Shown piece by piece: positions 17,973 through 25,517 of a stretch of DNA of 46,430 nucleotides. The stretch is taken from positions 1-46,430 of the forward strand of contig NZ_JOFT01000058.1 of assembly GCF_000725805.1 (NCBI RefSeq), read 5' to 3'. The DNA is from Streptomyces xanthophaeus (GTDB lineage: Bacteria > Actinomycetota > Actinomycetes > Streptomycetales > Streptomycetaceae). Under the pieces are notes generated by a model. It saw only the letters and a list, made by a program, of their open reading frames with translations. It did no database searches and was not told the DNA's origin. The first letter of the stretch is position 1. The number at the start of each line of letters is the position of its first letter. The translations under genes and the position numbers were made by a program.

Positions 17973-18602
17973 ATGAACGTTCGCCCGTGCCCCAGAAGCC
18001 ACGCCAGGGAGACCCTCGCCGCCGACGGGTTCGTCCTGTGCGTTCCCTGCATCCGACAGCTGGAGCGGAACCTGCGTACGCTCCCCGGCCTCCACCAGGA
18101 GTGCCTGCACCAGATGTCGCCCTCGCCCCGGCGTACGAACCCGACGAAGGTGTCGGGCAGCCGCAACCGGGACCACCTGAACATGTCCGTCCTGGAGGCC
18201 CGCCACAACAGCCTGGCGATCCTCGATTCCTGGGCGGGAATCATCACGGAGAAGCTCGGCCGGGCTCCCCTCGGGCGTTCGGCCCTGCAGTTCGCCCGAC
18301 TGCTCACGGAAAACCTGGAGTGGATCGCCGCGCAACACCTGGCGGTCGATTTCGCGGACGAGATCGACGCCGTCACCGCCGAATTGCGTCGCGCAGTCGA
18401 CCCCGACCCGAACGGCCTCCACGCCATCATGAGGAAGTGCGTGGTGGGTTCCTGCACCGGGACGATCAGCGCAGCACCGGAGACGGCCGGTCATTCCGGC
18501 AGGAGCAGCCTCAAATGCTCTGCCGGACACTCTTGGGAGATGCGCGAATGGCTCACCCTTCGCCAGCTCATGGAGCACCAGCGAGAAAGTGTGGACGCAT
18601 GA
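17973..18602 (+). CDS. Unknown Cys/His-containing protein paired with a small HTH protein
   Basis: 209 residues. GAAGGAG precedes the ATG at 17973. The N-terminal part has CPRSHARE and FVLCVPCIRQLERNL, and the C-terminal part has KCVVGSCTGTISA and LKCSAGHSW. These look like two zinc-ribbon-like knuckles flanking a helical middle (ARHNSLAILDSWAGIITEKL). No catalytic motif is seen. The stop overlaps the start of the following HTH gene (ATGA). I recognise this as a gene pair repeated in Streptomyces genomes and phage-like elements, but know no function. A role in DNA binding or regulation is a guess from the pairing. Confidence 0.75.
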   Translation: MNVRPCPRSHARETLAADGFVLCVPCIRQLERNLRTLPGLHQECLHQMSPSPRRTNPTKVSGSRNRDHLNMSVLEARHNSLAILDSWAGIITEKLGRAPLGRSALQFARLLTENLEWIAAQHLAVDFADEIDAVTAELRRAVDPDPNGLHAIMRKCVVGSCTGTISAAPETAGHSGRSSLKCSAGHSWEMREWLTLRQLMEHQRESVDA

Positions 18603-18781
18603 GCAGGCCGCCTCACCACAGACTCGTTCCGACGAATGTGGCAGCCCTTGCCGTGGGAGTCACCGAGGCGACCATCCGCAAATGGGTGAGCCGGGGGAAG
18701 ATAACTCGCTACGGGGCACCGGGCCGCTCCCAGTTCGACATCGAAGAACTCACGAACATCGCCGTCCAGCGCCGCTGCTGA
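18599..18781 (+). CDS. Small MerR/excisionase-like helix-turn-helix protein
   Basis: 60 residues. The core TNVAALAVGVTEATIRKWVS followed by RGKITRYGAPGRSQFDIEEL is the first half of a MerR-type winged helix: HTH, then a wing that reads out as a DNA-binding-only excisionase (HTH_17) domain. There is no effector domain. It is translated from an ATG overlapping the upstream stop, so the two proteins are made in step and may act together. No recombination gene is nearby, so an excisionase role is not supported. Confidence 0.82.
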   Translation: MSRPPHHRLVPTNVAALAVGVTEATIRKWVSRGKITRYGAPGRSQFDIEELTNIAVQRRC

Positions 18782-18783
18782 TC

Positions 18784-18881
18784 CGCAGGAGCCGCTGCCG
18801 GCCCGCAGGAGCCGCTGCCGGCCCGCGGGAGCGCTGCCGGCCCGCGGGAGCGCTGCCGGCCCGCGGGTCCCGCGCCCGGCC
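18784..18881. repeat. 19-20-bp tandem repeat x5
   Basis: Units of CGCAGGAGCCGCTGCCGGCC occur twice, followed by two 19-bp units and a diverged fifth. They lie right after the HTH gene and before the convergent SARP gene. The units can fold into GC-rich stems, so the array may act as a bidirectional terminator. It may also be simple slippage. Confidence 0.7.
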
Positions 18882-18938
18882 CGCCGACGACGCCGGGCGG
18901 GTGGAGGCCTGCCGTACGGGCCCGGGAGGGCCCGTCGG

Positions 18939-19784
18939 TCAGTTCAGGCGGGCGACGACCCGGCCGCCCGCGGGAGCCTGTGCGGCCGCCGCGACACCGG
19001 CGGGCACCGCGGTCTCGGGGTGCGCCATCAGGATGGAGCGCTGCAGGCGGCTGAGCGCCGCCGAGGGCTCCAGACCCAGCTCCGACACCAGCGTCGTACG
19101 CAGCCGCTGGTAGACCTTGAGGGCCTCGCCGCGGCGGCCCGAACGGTGCAGCGCCAGCATGAACTGGCCGTGCAGGCTCTCGTGCATCCGGTACTGGTTG
19201 ACCAGCACGGTCAGCTCCGACAGCAGCTCCCGGTGGCGCCCCAGGCGCAGGTCGGCCTCGATGCGCTGGTCGAGCGCGCACAGCCGGGCCTCCTCCAGCC
19301 GCCTGGCCTCCGTTTCGATGCGGGTGCCGGCCTGTACGTCGCTGAGCGCGGGCCCGGTCCACAGGGAGAGCGCGTCGGCGAGGCGGCGGGCCGCGCCCGC
19401 GTAGTCCTCGGAGTCCATGGCCCGGTAGCCGGCACCGGCGCGGCGCTCGAACTCCCGGTAGTCCACCGTGCCGCCGCGCGTCTCCAGGCGGTAGCCGCCG
19501 GGGAGGGTGGCCAGGATGTCCTTCGCGGTGCAGCGCTCGTCATCGCCGTGCTCCAGCGCGTTGGCGATCAGTACGCGCAGCTGCAGCACGTAGGTCTGCA
19601 GCGTGGTGCGGGCGCTGCGCGGCGGGGTCGCGCCCCACAGCTCCTCGATCAGCAGGCCCACGGAGACGACCTGGTCGGCGTGGAGCGCCAGCAAGGCCAG
19701 TACGTGTCTCGGCTTCGGCGCGGTCGGAGTGATCGAGACCCCGTTTTCCCGGACCGACAGCGCACCCAGCACTTCGATGTCCAT
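18939..19784 (-). CDS. SARP-family transcriptional activator
   Basis: 281 residues. An OmpR-type winged-helix domain covers about residues 1-95 (MDIEVLGALSV, SARTTLQTYVLQLR, GGYRL). A bacterial transcriptional activation domain follows (YREFERRAGAG, ARLCALDQRIEADL, LHGQFMLALHRSGRR, LGLEPS). This is the small SARP layout of pathway-specific activators such as ActII-ORF4 and RedD. The start at 19784 follows a purine-rich stretch. Such proteins bind direct heptamer repeats near the -35 box of cluster promoters; the targets here are likely rppA and the CreE-like operon. A gap of 407 bp upstream carries an ARE-like site, so it is probably under butyrolactone control. Confidence 0.93.
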   Translation of the reverse strand: MDIEVLGALSVRENGVSITPTAPKPRHVLALLALHADQVVSVGLLIEELWGATPPRSARTTLQTYVLQLRVLIANALEHGDDERCTAKDILATLPGGYRLETRGGTVDYREFERRAGAGYRAMDSEDYAGAARRLADALSLWTGPALSDVQAGTRIETEARRLEEARLCALDQRIEADLRLGRHRELLSELTVLVNQYRMHESLHGQFMLALHRSGRRGEALKVYQRLRTTLVSELGLEPSAALSRLQRSILMAHPETAVPAGVAAAAQAPAGGRVVARLN

Positions 19785-19884
19785 TTTTCCCCCAAAGGAT
19801 TCGCCCGAAGGTCGGTCCCGGCCTGCATGGTTGCGACCCGCCGGGCGTCCGGTGCGCACTCGCACCTGACCCCCTGATAAAAAA

Positions 19885-19911
19885 ACAGCACAGTCGGTTT
19901 GTCAATACGAT
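19885..19911 (-). promoter_or_regulatory. ARE-like butyrolactone-receptor site in the SARP promoter
   Basis: On the reverse strand TTGACAAACCGACTG is followed by a T-run. ACAAACCGAC matches a half of the autoregulatory elements bound by ArpA/ScbR proteins and it overlaps a TTGACA -35-like box. The second half is poor. The rest of 19785-20191 shows no gene. Confidence 0.5.
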
Positions 19912-20191
19912 CGGTCCGATTCCAGCCAGCACCACCCTTGCCCGCGCCGCCAGTTGAGCCTTCGGCGGCAGCAAACCAGCAGGTCAGACAAGATCTTTGC
20001 CGTCAGGAGCCCGGGTGGCCGAGAAGGCCACATCGCGAGATGGCTGAATCTTCACCGCGGATCGCACGCAAGGGACGCGAGCCGCGCTCAGGCGCGAACT
20101 CCGTTGCAGCAGAAGGGGTACGCCCGAAATCGGACCCTCGGGCGGGTCATCGGCGACGACTGAGGAACCCTCGAAGAGACCGCCCGGTCGG

Positions 20192-20809
20192 TTACGCTCC
20201 GCTTCCTTGCGCCTGGATCCGGACGAGGACGTCCTGCGCCGCGAGGGACGGCAGCAGCAGTTCCCAGAACCGCGTGACGGTGCGGCGCGAGATCCAGGTG
20301 GCGTCGCGGACGGACAGCACCTCGAACCCCACGGTCGCGCCCACCACCGCGCTCACGGCGCCCTCCGGCTCCACACCGGGGCGCAGTTCCCCCTGCGCCC
20401 CGGCCCGGGCCACTTCCTCCTCGACCCAGCTCTGCCAGTGCTCGCGCAGGTCGGTGCGGCGCGGCCGGGCCACGTCGCCGCTCAGCTTGAACCCGGCCCG
20501 CAGCACCTTGTTGCCGCGCAGCTCGTGGGCGAGCCCGTGGGTCACGTCGACGAGGTGCTGCAGGTGGCTCGCCCCGGCCGGTGACGACTGCGCCGTGACG
20601 GCCCGCAGCCCCTGCAGGGCGGCGTCCTCGACGGCGTCGGCCAAGGCAGCCTTGGAGGCGAAGTGGAAGTGCAGTGCGCCGTTGCTCACCCCGGCCTGGG
20701 TGCTGATCGTGGTGAGCGACGCGATCGTGAAACCCTCACGGTCGAATGTCTCGGCCGCACGGTGGATCAGGGTTTCCCGAGTCCGCACTGCGCGTTCCTG
20801 CTTGGCCAT
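20192..20809 (-). CDS. TetR-family butyrolactone receptor homologue (ScbR2/pseudo-receptor-like)
   Basis: 205 residues. The N-terminal HTH MAKQERAVRTRETLI...VSNGALHFHFASK is typical of ArpA-family proteins. The NGALHFHF spelling, rather than KGALYFHF, is what I associate with the pseudo-receptors that bind antibiotics instead of butyrolactones. I prefer the ATG at 20809 over a TTG one codon earlier. It follows the carboxylase pseudogene by 12 bp and precedes the SARP gene on the same strand, so it may repress the SARP promoter. The ligand is unknown. Confidence 0.88.
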   Translation of the reverse strand: MAKQERAVRTRETLIHRAAETFDREGFTIASLTTISTQAGVSNGALHFHFASKAALADAVEDAALQGLRAVTAQSSPAGASHLQHLVDVTHGLAHELRGNKVLRAGFKLSGDVARPRRTDLREHWQSWVEEEVARAGAQGELRPGVEPEGAVSAVVGATVGFEVLSVRDATWISRRTVTRFWELLLPSLAAQDVLVRIQAQGSGA

Positions 20810-20821
20810 CAAGTTGCTCCG

Positions 20822-22206
20822 TTATTGCGGGGGATTACCGTGCTTGCGGGACGGAATCTCGGCGTGCTTGTTGCGGAGCATCGCGAGAGCCCTGACGAGG
20901 GTGGCGCGGGTCTCTGCGGGGTCGATGACGTCGTCGACGAGGCCGCGCTCGGCCGCGTAGTAGGGGTGCATGAGCTCGGCCTTGTACTCCTTGACCATGC
21001 GTGCGCGCATGGCCTCGGGGTCGTCGGCGTCCGCGATCTGCTTGCGGAAGATGACGTTGGCCGCGCCCTCGGCGCCCATGACGGCGATCTCGTTGGTCGG
21101 CCAGGCGTACGTGAGGTCGGCGCCGATGGACTGGGAGTCCATGACGATGTACGCGCCGCCGTAGGCCTTGCGCAGGATCAGCGAGATCCGCGGGACCGTG
21201 GCGTTGCAGTACGCGTAGAGCAGCTTGGCGCCGTGGCGGATGATGCCGCCGTGCTCCTGGTCGACGCCCGGCAGGAAGCCGGGGACGTCCAGCAGGGTGA
21301 TGATCGGGATATTGAAGGCGTCGCAGAGCTGCACGAAGCGCGCGGCCTTCTCGGACGCGTGGATGTCCAGCACGCCGGCCAGGTGACCGGGCTGGTTGGC
21401 CACGATCGCGACGACCTGGCCGTTCATCCGGCCCAGGACGCAGATGATGTTGCGGGCCCAGCGCTCGTGGACCTCCATGAACTCGCCGTCGTCGACGAGC
21501 TCCTCGATGACCTTGAGCATGTCGTAGGGACGGTTGCCGTCGACGGGCACCAGCTCGAGCATCGTCTCGGAGCGCAGGTTCGGCGGGTCGTCGCAGGGCA
21601 CGGTTGGCGGGTGCTCCCGGTTGTTCTGCGGCAGCATCGACAGCAGGAACCGGACCTCGGCGATGCAGGTCTCCTCGTCGTCGTACGCGAAGTGCGCGAC
21701 GCCCGAGGTCTCGGCGTGCACGTCCGCGCCGCCGAGCCCGTTCCCGAGACGCCCTCCTGGATGCGGGCGCCCGCGCCGTCGTTCAGCGAGACCAGCGGGG
21801 CGCCGGCCGCGATGGCCTTGTCCATGATCTTGTGGATCTTCGTGGCGTGGGCCTCGCCCAGCGCCCCGCCGAAGATCCGGAAGTCGTGCGCGTAGACGAA
21901 GACGGTGCGGCCCTCGACCGTGCCCCAGCCCGTGATCACGCCGTCGGTGTAGTGCTTCTTGTCCTCCAGGCCGAACCCGGTCGCCTGGTGGCGGCGCAGC
22001 TGCTCGACCTCCTGGAAGGAGTCTTCGTCGAGCAGGAGCTCGATGCGCTCGCGCGCGGTCAGCTTGCCCTTGGCGTGCTGCGCCTCGGTCGCCCGCGCGC
22101 TCGGCCCGTTCCGGGCCTGTTCCCGGATGGCCTGCAGCTCGGCCACACGCCCGTAAGCGTCCGCCGCCCCCGCAAGGGCCCGGGTGAGGTGGTTCAGAAC
22201 ACTCAC
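20822..22206 (-). pseudogene. Acyl-CoA carboxylase beta subunit, broken by an internal deletion
   Basis: Carboxyltransferase subunit of the acetyl/propionyl-CoA carboxylase type. The first part (GTG at 22206, GGGAGGGA upstream) reads correctly through GWGTVEGRTVFVYAHDF to NDGAGARIQEGVS. Near 21,745 the frame jumps to GGADVHAETSGVAHFAYDD and continues normally to the stop (DVPGFLPGVDQEHGGIIRHG, KAYGGAYIVMDS). The roughly 70 residues that normally lie between, including the oxyanion-hole GPCAGGAAYSPA block, are absent and the two halves are out of frame. So this is a deletion, not just a one-base error. It would have raised malonyl-CoA supply with the epsilon gene upstream. It is probably inactive. 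Confidence 0.85.
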
Positions 22207-22328
22207 TACACGTCCCTCCCTCAAGGTGCGGCCCGACCAATACCCCACCCTAACAAACCGCGCATGCGGTTTCTCAGGTCGACCGCCTGGCGCGCACGTG
22301 ATTCAGCCTTGGTCAACAACTGCCGGCA

Positions 22329-22535
22329 CTACCGCCAGTTGTGAGGGGAGCGATAGGCGGCCGTGGCCTGCTCGGACCGCCACAGCGGGGCGTCCTGCGG
22401 CTCCGGTACGTCCTGCTCCCCGCCGCGCCCGGCGAGCACCGAACACAACACGACGGTCACCGCGGCCAGCTCTTCATCACTGGCCCAACCCCGCTCGATA
22501 CGGAGAGCGAACTTTTCAGCGCCCAAAACACCCAC
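22329..22535 (-). CDS. accE: Acyl-CoA carboxylase epsilon subunit
   Basis: 68 residues with a GTG start behind GAGGAGG. The pattern LRIERGWASDEELAAVTVVL near the N-terminus and the terminal TAAYRSPHNWR are the two conserved blocks of the small actinobacterial epsilon subunit, which stimulates the beta subunit. It lies directly upstream of the beta-subunit pseudogene on the same strand. It appears intact although its partner is broken; it could still serve a chromosomal beta subunit. Confidence 0.85.
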   Translation of the reverse strand: MGVLGAEKFALRIERGWASDEELAAVTVVLCSVLAGRGGEQDVPEPQDAPLWRSEQATAAYRSPHNWR

Positions 22536-22718
22536 GACTCCTCCTCAGGCCTTAGGTCACCGTCGCCGAACGACCTCAAGGCCGACTTGAGACGCGCCAG
22601 GAGGGGGATGGAGGACCGCACGGCGCCCGCACGACGCCTAGCAGGGGCGATGTCGAGTCGAAATTGGCCGGAATGCGATCGTCCGCAACTTCTGGCTCTG
22701 GAGGCTCGCATTCCCCTG

Positions 22719-22743
22719 GAAACTAAACCGGTTGGTATGTATC
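22719..22743 (+). promoter_or_regulatory. ARE-like operator upstream of afsA
   Basis: AACTAAACCGGTTGGTATGT (22721-22740) has the AACC/GGTT dyad and AT-rich shoulders of autoregulatory elements. It lies 61 bp before the afsA start, in a gap (22536-22803) with no other gene. It would let the receptor repress butyrolactone synthesis until the signal builds up. Confidence 0.6.
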
Positions 22744-22803
22744 TTTCCTCAAGCTTCGCCTCATTACCCGCGACTCGTCAGCGCCAATTGTTCAGGGGGA
22801 ACA

Positions 22804-23808
22804 ATGACTGCGACTACGTTCCGAGTTGAGCGCCCAACGATCCCCTCCCCACGAGGGGAGGCCAGGTCGCCCATCAGGCCCTTCAGGTCCGTCAGCCCCT
22901 CCTGGCCGACCCTGACCGCGACCGTGCCCAAGGAATTAGTGCACCGGTCCGCCGTCGCCGAGGTCATGCTCACCGACTGGGAACGTCACGACGACACGCG
23001 GTTCCGCGTGGCTGCCCAGTGGCCCCGGGGTCACAGCTTCTTCACCCCCGTCGCGGACGGTTACCATGATCCGCTCATCGGCTGCGAAACGATTCGCCAG
23101 ATCGGCATGCTCCTCGGGCACGCCGAATTCGACGTACCCCTCGGGCACCAGTTCAGCGTCGCGGACATCTACATAACCGTGCGTCCGGAGCATCTGCGGG
23201 TGGGCTGGTCGCCGGCGTCCCTCGACATCGAGATCACGTGCACGGACATAAGACGCCGCGGCACGAATCTGTCGGGTCTGCGCTTCGAGGCGGTGCTCCG
23301 GCGTGAGGGGAACGTCGTCGCGACCGGGGGCGGTTCGTTCTCCTGCATGACGCCGGGCGTGTACCAGCGCGTCCGCCGCAACCACACCCTGGGCGGGGAC
23401 TGGCACCAGCTGCCGCTCACCAGTCCGGCGGCGCCGCAGAGCGTCGGACGCATGTCGCCCATGGACGTGGTCCTGTCGCCCACGGGCGATCCCACCCGCT
23501 GGCAGCTGAGGGCGGACACGCGTCACCCCATCCTGTTCGAGCACGAGGTGGACCACGTACCGGGCATGGTGCTGGTCGAGGCGGCGCGGCAGGCCACGGC
23601 CTCCGTGCTGGGGCGGTCCTCCTACCTGCCGCTCAGCATCTCCACCGAGTTCAAGCGGTACGCCGAACTGGACTCGCCCTGCACGATCGAGGCCGTCCAG
23701 CTCCCCGGCACGGGCCCCGACGGCGAGGAAACGGTCGTGGTGACCGGCCATCAGAACGGCGCACTCGTCTTCAGTGCCACCGTGGTCGCAGGGTCGCACG
23801 GCCTCTGA
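22804..23808 (+). CDS. afsA: A-factor/gamma-butyrolactone synthase (AfsA family)
   Basis: 334 residues. AfsA joins a beta-ketoacyl-ACP to dihydroxyacetone phosphate, the committed step of butyrolactone signal synthesis. Two AfsA hot-dog repeats are visible: KELVHRSAVAEVMLTDW...HSFFTPVADGYHDPLIGCET in the first half, and HPILFEHEVDHVPGMVLVEAARQA in the second, each with the conserved acidic/His-rich turn. The ATG at 22804 follows CAGGGGGA. Codon 45 is TTA (22936-22938), so translation should depend on the bldA tRNA and be delayed to the developmental stage. An ARE-like site lies upstream. Convergent with the NmrA-like reductase gene. Confidence 0.94.
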   Translation: MTATTFRVERPTIPSPRGEARSPIRPFRSVSPSWPTLTATVPKELVHRSAVAEVMLTDWERHDDTRFRVAAQWPRGHSFFTPVADGYHDPLIGCETIRQIGMLLGHAEFDVPLGHQFSVADIYITVRPEHLRVGWSPASLDIEITCTDIRRRGTNLSGLRFEAVLRREGNVVATGGGSFSCMTPGVYQRVRRNHTLGGDWHQLPLTSPAAPQSVGRMSPMDVVLSPTGDPTRWQLRADTRHPILFEHEVDHVPGMVLVEAARQATASVLGRSSYLPLSISTEFKRYAELDSPCTIEAVQLPGTGPDGEETVVVTGHQNGALVFSATVVAGSHGL

Positions 23809-23856
23809 AGCGGCAGGAAGCAAGAAAGACAGAGAACAAGGAACGACTACGCTCCG

Positions 23857-24702
23857 TCACGGGGACGAGAAAGAACTCAGATGATCTCTTGCCCACGCAC
23901 GGAAACAACCGGCCGGCCGGCCGAGCAGTGCGGGGAGCGTCGCGTCCGTGGCGGCCTTCGCTCCCGCGCGCTGGCGCTCCGCACCGGCCAGGAGCGCCTC
24001 GACGAGCTCCCGGGAGTACCGCTCACCCAGCGCGGCCCGCGCCTGGCCAGCGCCCAGTTCCTCGAAGCGCAGCGGACGGTCCAGCAGTTCGGCGAGCTGG
24101 GCCGTCTGCTGGACCGCCGTGATCGGCTCCGGCCCGGTCAGGGTGTAGGCCTTGCCCGCATGCCCCTGCTCGGTCAGTGCACGCACCGCCACCTCCGCGA
24201 CGTCCCGCGGATCGACGCACGCGTTGGGCGAAGACCCGTACCGGGCGCGCACCACGTGCTGCGTGCGGACGGAATCCGCCCAGGCCAAGGCATTCGACAT
24301 GAACGAGCGGGGACGCAGCAGGGTCCACTCCATGCCGGACCCGCGCAGTAGGTCCTCGTTCGCCCGCTGCCACCTGGTGATCAGGTCATCCGCCCCGGGG
24401 TCCTCGACCGCGGCCGCGGACAGCTTCACCACGTGGCGTACGCCGGCCGACGCCGCGGCCCGCACGAAGCGCACGTCGTCGTCGCCGATGCGACTGGTCA
24501 CGAGGAAGGCGGCGCGGACTCCGGCCAGTGCCCGGGAGAGCGACCGTGGATCCCTGTAATCCCCCTTGACGATCCCGGCCGTGCCCGACGCGCCCGTCAC
24601 GCGGTCCGGATTCCTCGCCAGGATGCGAACGGCCACGTCGGCGGGGAATCGGCGAACCACCTCCCGCCCGATCCGTCCCGTGGCACCGGTGACGAGAATC
24701 AT
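23857..24702 (-). CDS. NmrA-like NAD(P)H-binding reductase
   Basis: 281 residues. MILVTGATGRIGREVVRR is the Rossmann glycine motif (TGATGxIG) of NmrA/atypical SDR proteins; LKLSAAAVEDPGADD and the C-terminal YTLTGPEPITAVQQTAQL are typical of the azoreductase/NmrA branch. It lies between afsA and a receptor gene and shares an operator-bearing promoter gap with the latter. Butyrolactone loci often include a ketoreductase in that place, so a role in reducing the A-factor-type ketone is plausible but not shown. Confidence 0.88.
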   Translation of the reverse strand: MILVTGATGRIGREVVRRFPADVAVRILARNPDRVTGASGTAGIVKGDYRDPRSLSRALAGVRAAFLVTSRIGDDDVRFVRAAASAGVRHVVKLSAAAVEDPGADDLITRWQRANEDLLRGSGMEWTLLRPRSFMSNALAWADSVRTQHVVRARYGSSPNACVDPRDVAEVAVRALTEQGHAGKAYTLTGPEPITAVQQTAQLAELLDRPLRFEELGAGQARAALGERYSRELVEALLAGAERQRAGAKAATDATLPALLGRPAGCFRAWARDHLSSFSSP

Positions 24703-24769
24703 GACCTTCCTTCCCTGACCCGACTATCTCTTCTCGGCGAATCGATCCAACGTGGCGACCCGCTGTAAG

Positions 24770-24791
24770 ATACAAACTGGGCGGTTTTTTA
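24770..24791. promoter_or_regulatory. ARE-like operator between the reductase and receptor genes
   Basis: ATACAAACTG-GG-CGGTTTTTTA matches itself inverted at 6 of 10 positions and has the ACAAAC/CGGTTT halves of autoregulatory elements. It lies between divergent starts at 24702 and 24839, so one bound receptor could repress both genes. Confidence 0.65.
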
Positions 24792-24838
24792 CTGACCGCC
24801 ACAGCGTGGTCACACACCCTGAGGAGGGAGGAGGCAGA

Positions 24839-25510
24839 GTGGCTGAGCAAGTGCGAGCCGTCCGCACACGGCGGACGATCCTTTCCGCGGCGGCCAAGAC
24901 CTTCGAGGAACACGGCTACCAAGCCGCAACGATCTCCCAGATCCTCAAGGAAGCCGGAGTGACTAAGGGAGCGCTGTACTTCCACTTCCAGTCGAAGGAA
25001 GACCTGGCCCAAGGCGTCCTCGCCGAGCAGGACCAGCGGCTCCTCGTTCCCTCGCGCGCCTCCAAGGTGCAGGAGGTCGTGGACGTGGTGATGCTGCACG
25101 CCCACCGCCTGCAGACCGACCCGATGGTGCGCGCCGGTGTACGGCTGTCGATGGACCAGCTGGCGCATGGCCTGGACCGCAGCGGCCCGTTCCTGCGCTG
25201 GAGCGAAGTCGGCACGGAGCTGTTCAGGACGGCGCAGAGTCAGGGCGAACTCCTGCCCCACGTCGTGCCTGGCGAGACCGCCGACGTCCTCGTGGGCGCG
25301 TTCGCCGGCATCCAGTCCATGTCCCAGGCCATCTGTGACTACGGAGACCTGGTGACCCGGGTGTCCGCACTGATGCGCCACCTGCTGCCCAGCGTGACGG
25401 TGCCCTCCGTCCTCGCCTCGCTCGACCTCGCCGCGACCCGGGGAGCCGCCGTCTACGCCGAGGCGCTCAAGGCCGCGGACGAGCTGGAACTCACGGACAG
25501 CACCGCCTGA
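24839..25510 (+). CDS. Gamma-butyrolactone receptor (ArpA/ScbR family, TetR)
   Basis: 223 residues. The GTG at 24839 is chosen because GGAGGGAGGAGG lies just upstream. The N-terminal HTH is AEQVRAVRTRRTILSAAAKTF then VTKGALYFHFQSKEDLA, the classic receptor spelling. The ligand domain contains VRAGVRLSMDQL and LFVGAF-like segments of the ArpA family. It is a repressor released by the butyrolactone. It sits beside afsA and the reductase, completing a synthase-receptor unit, with an ARE-like site in its own promoter for autoregulation. Confidence 0.92.
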   Translation: MAEQVRAVRTRRTILSAAAKTFEEHGYQAATISQILKEAGVTKGALYFHFQSKEDLAQGVLAEQDQRLLVPSRASKVQEVVDVVMLHAHRLQTDPMVRAGVRLSMDQLAHGLDRSGPFLRWSEVGTELFRTAQSQGELLPHVVPGETADVLVGAFAGIQSMSQAICDYGDLVTRVSALMRHLLPSVTVPSVLASLDLAATRGAAVYAEALKAADELELTDSTA

Positions 25511-25517
25511 GACCGCG

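Noticed and set aside
18599..18781. Excisionase of an integrated element
   Set aside because: The HTH fits, but no integrase, att repeat or tRNA gene is visible nearby.
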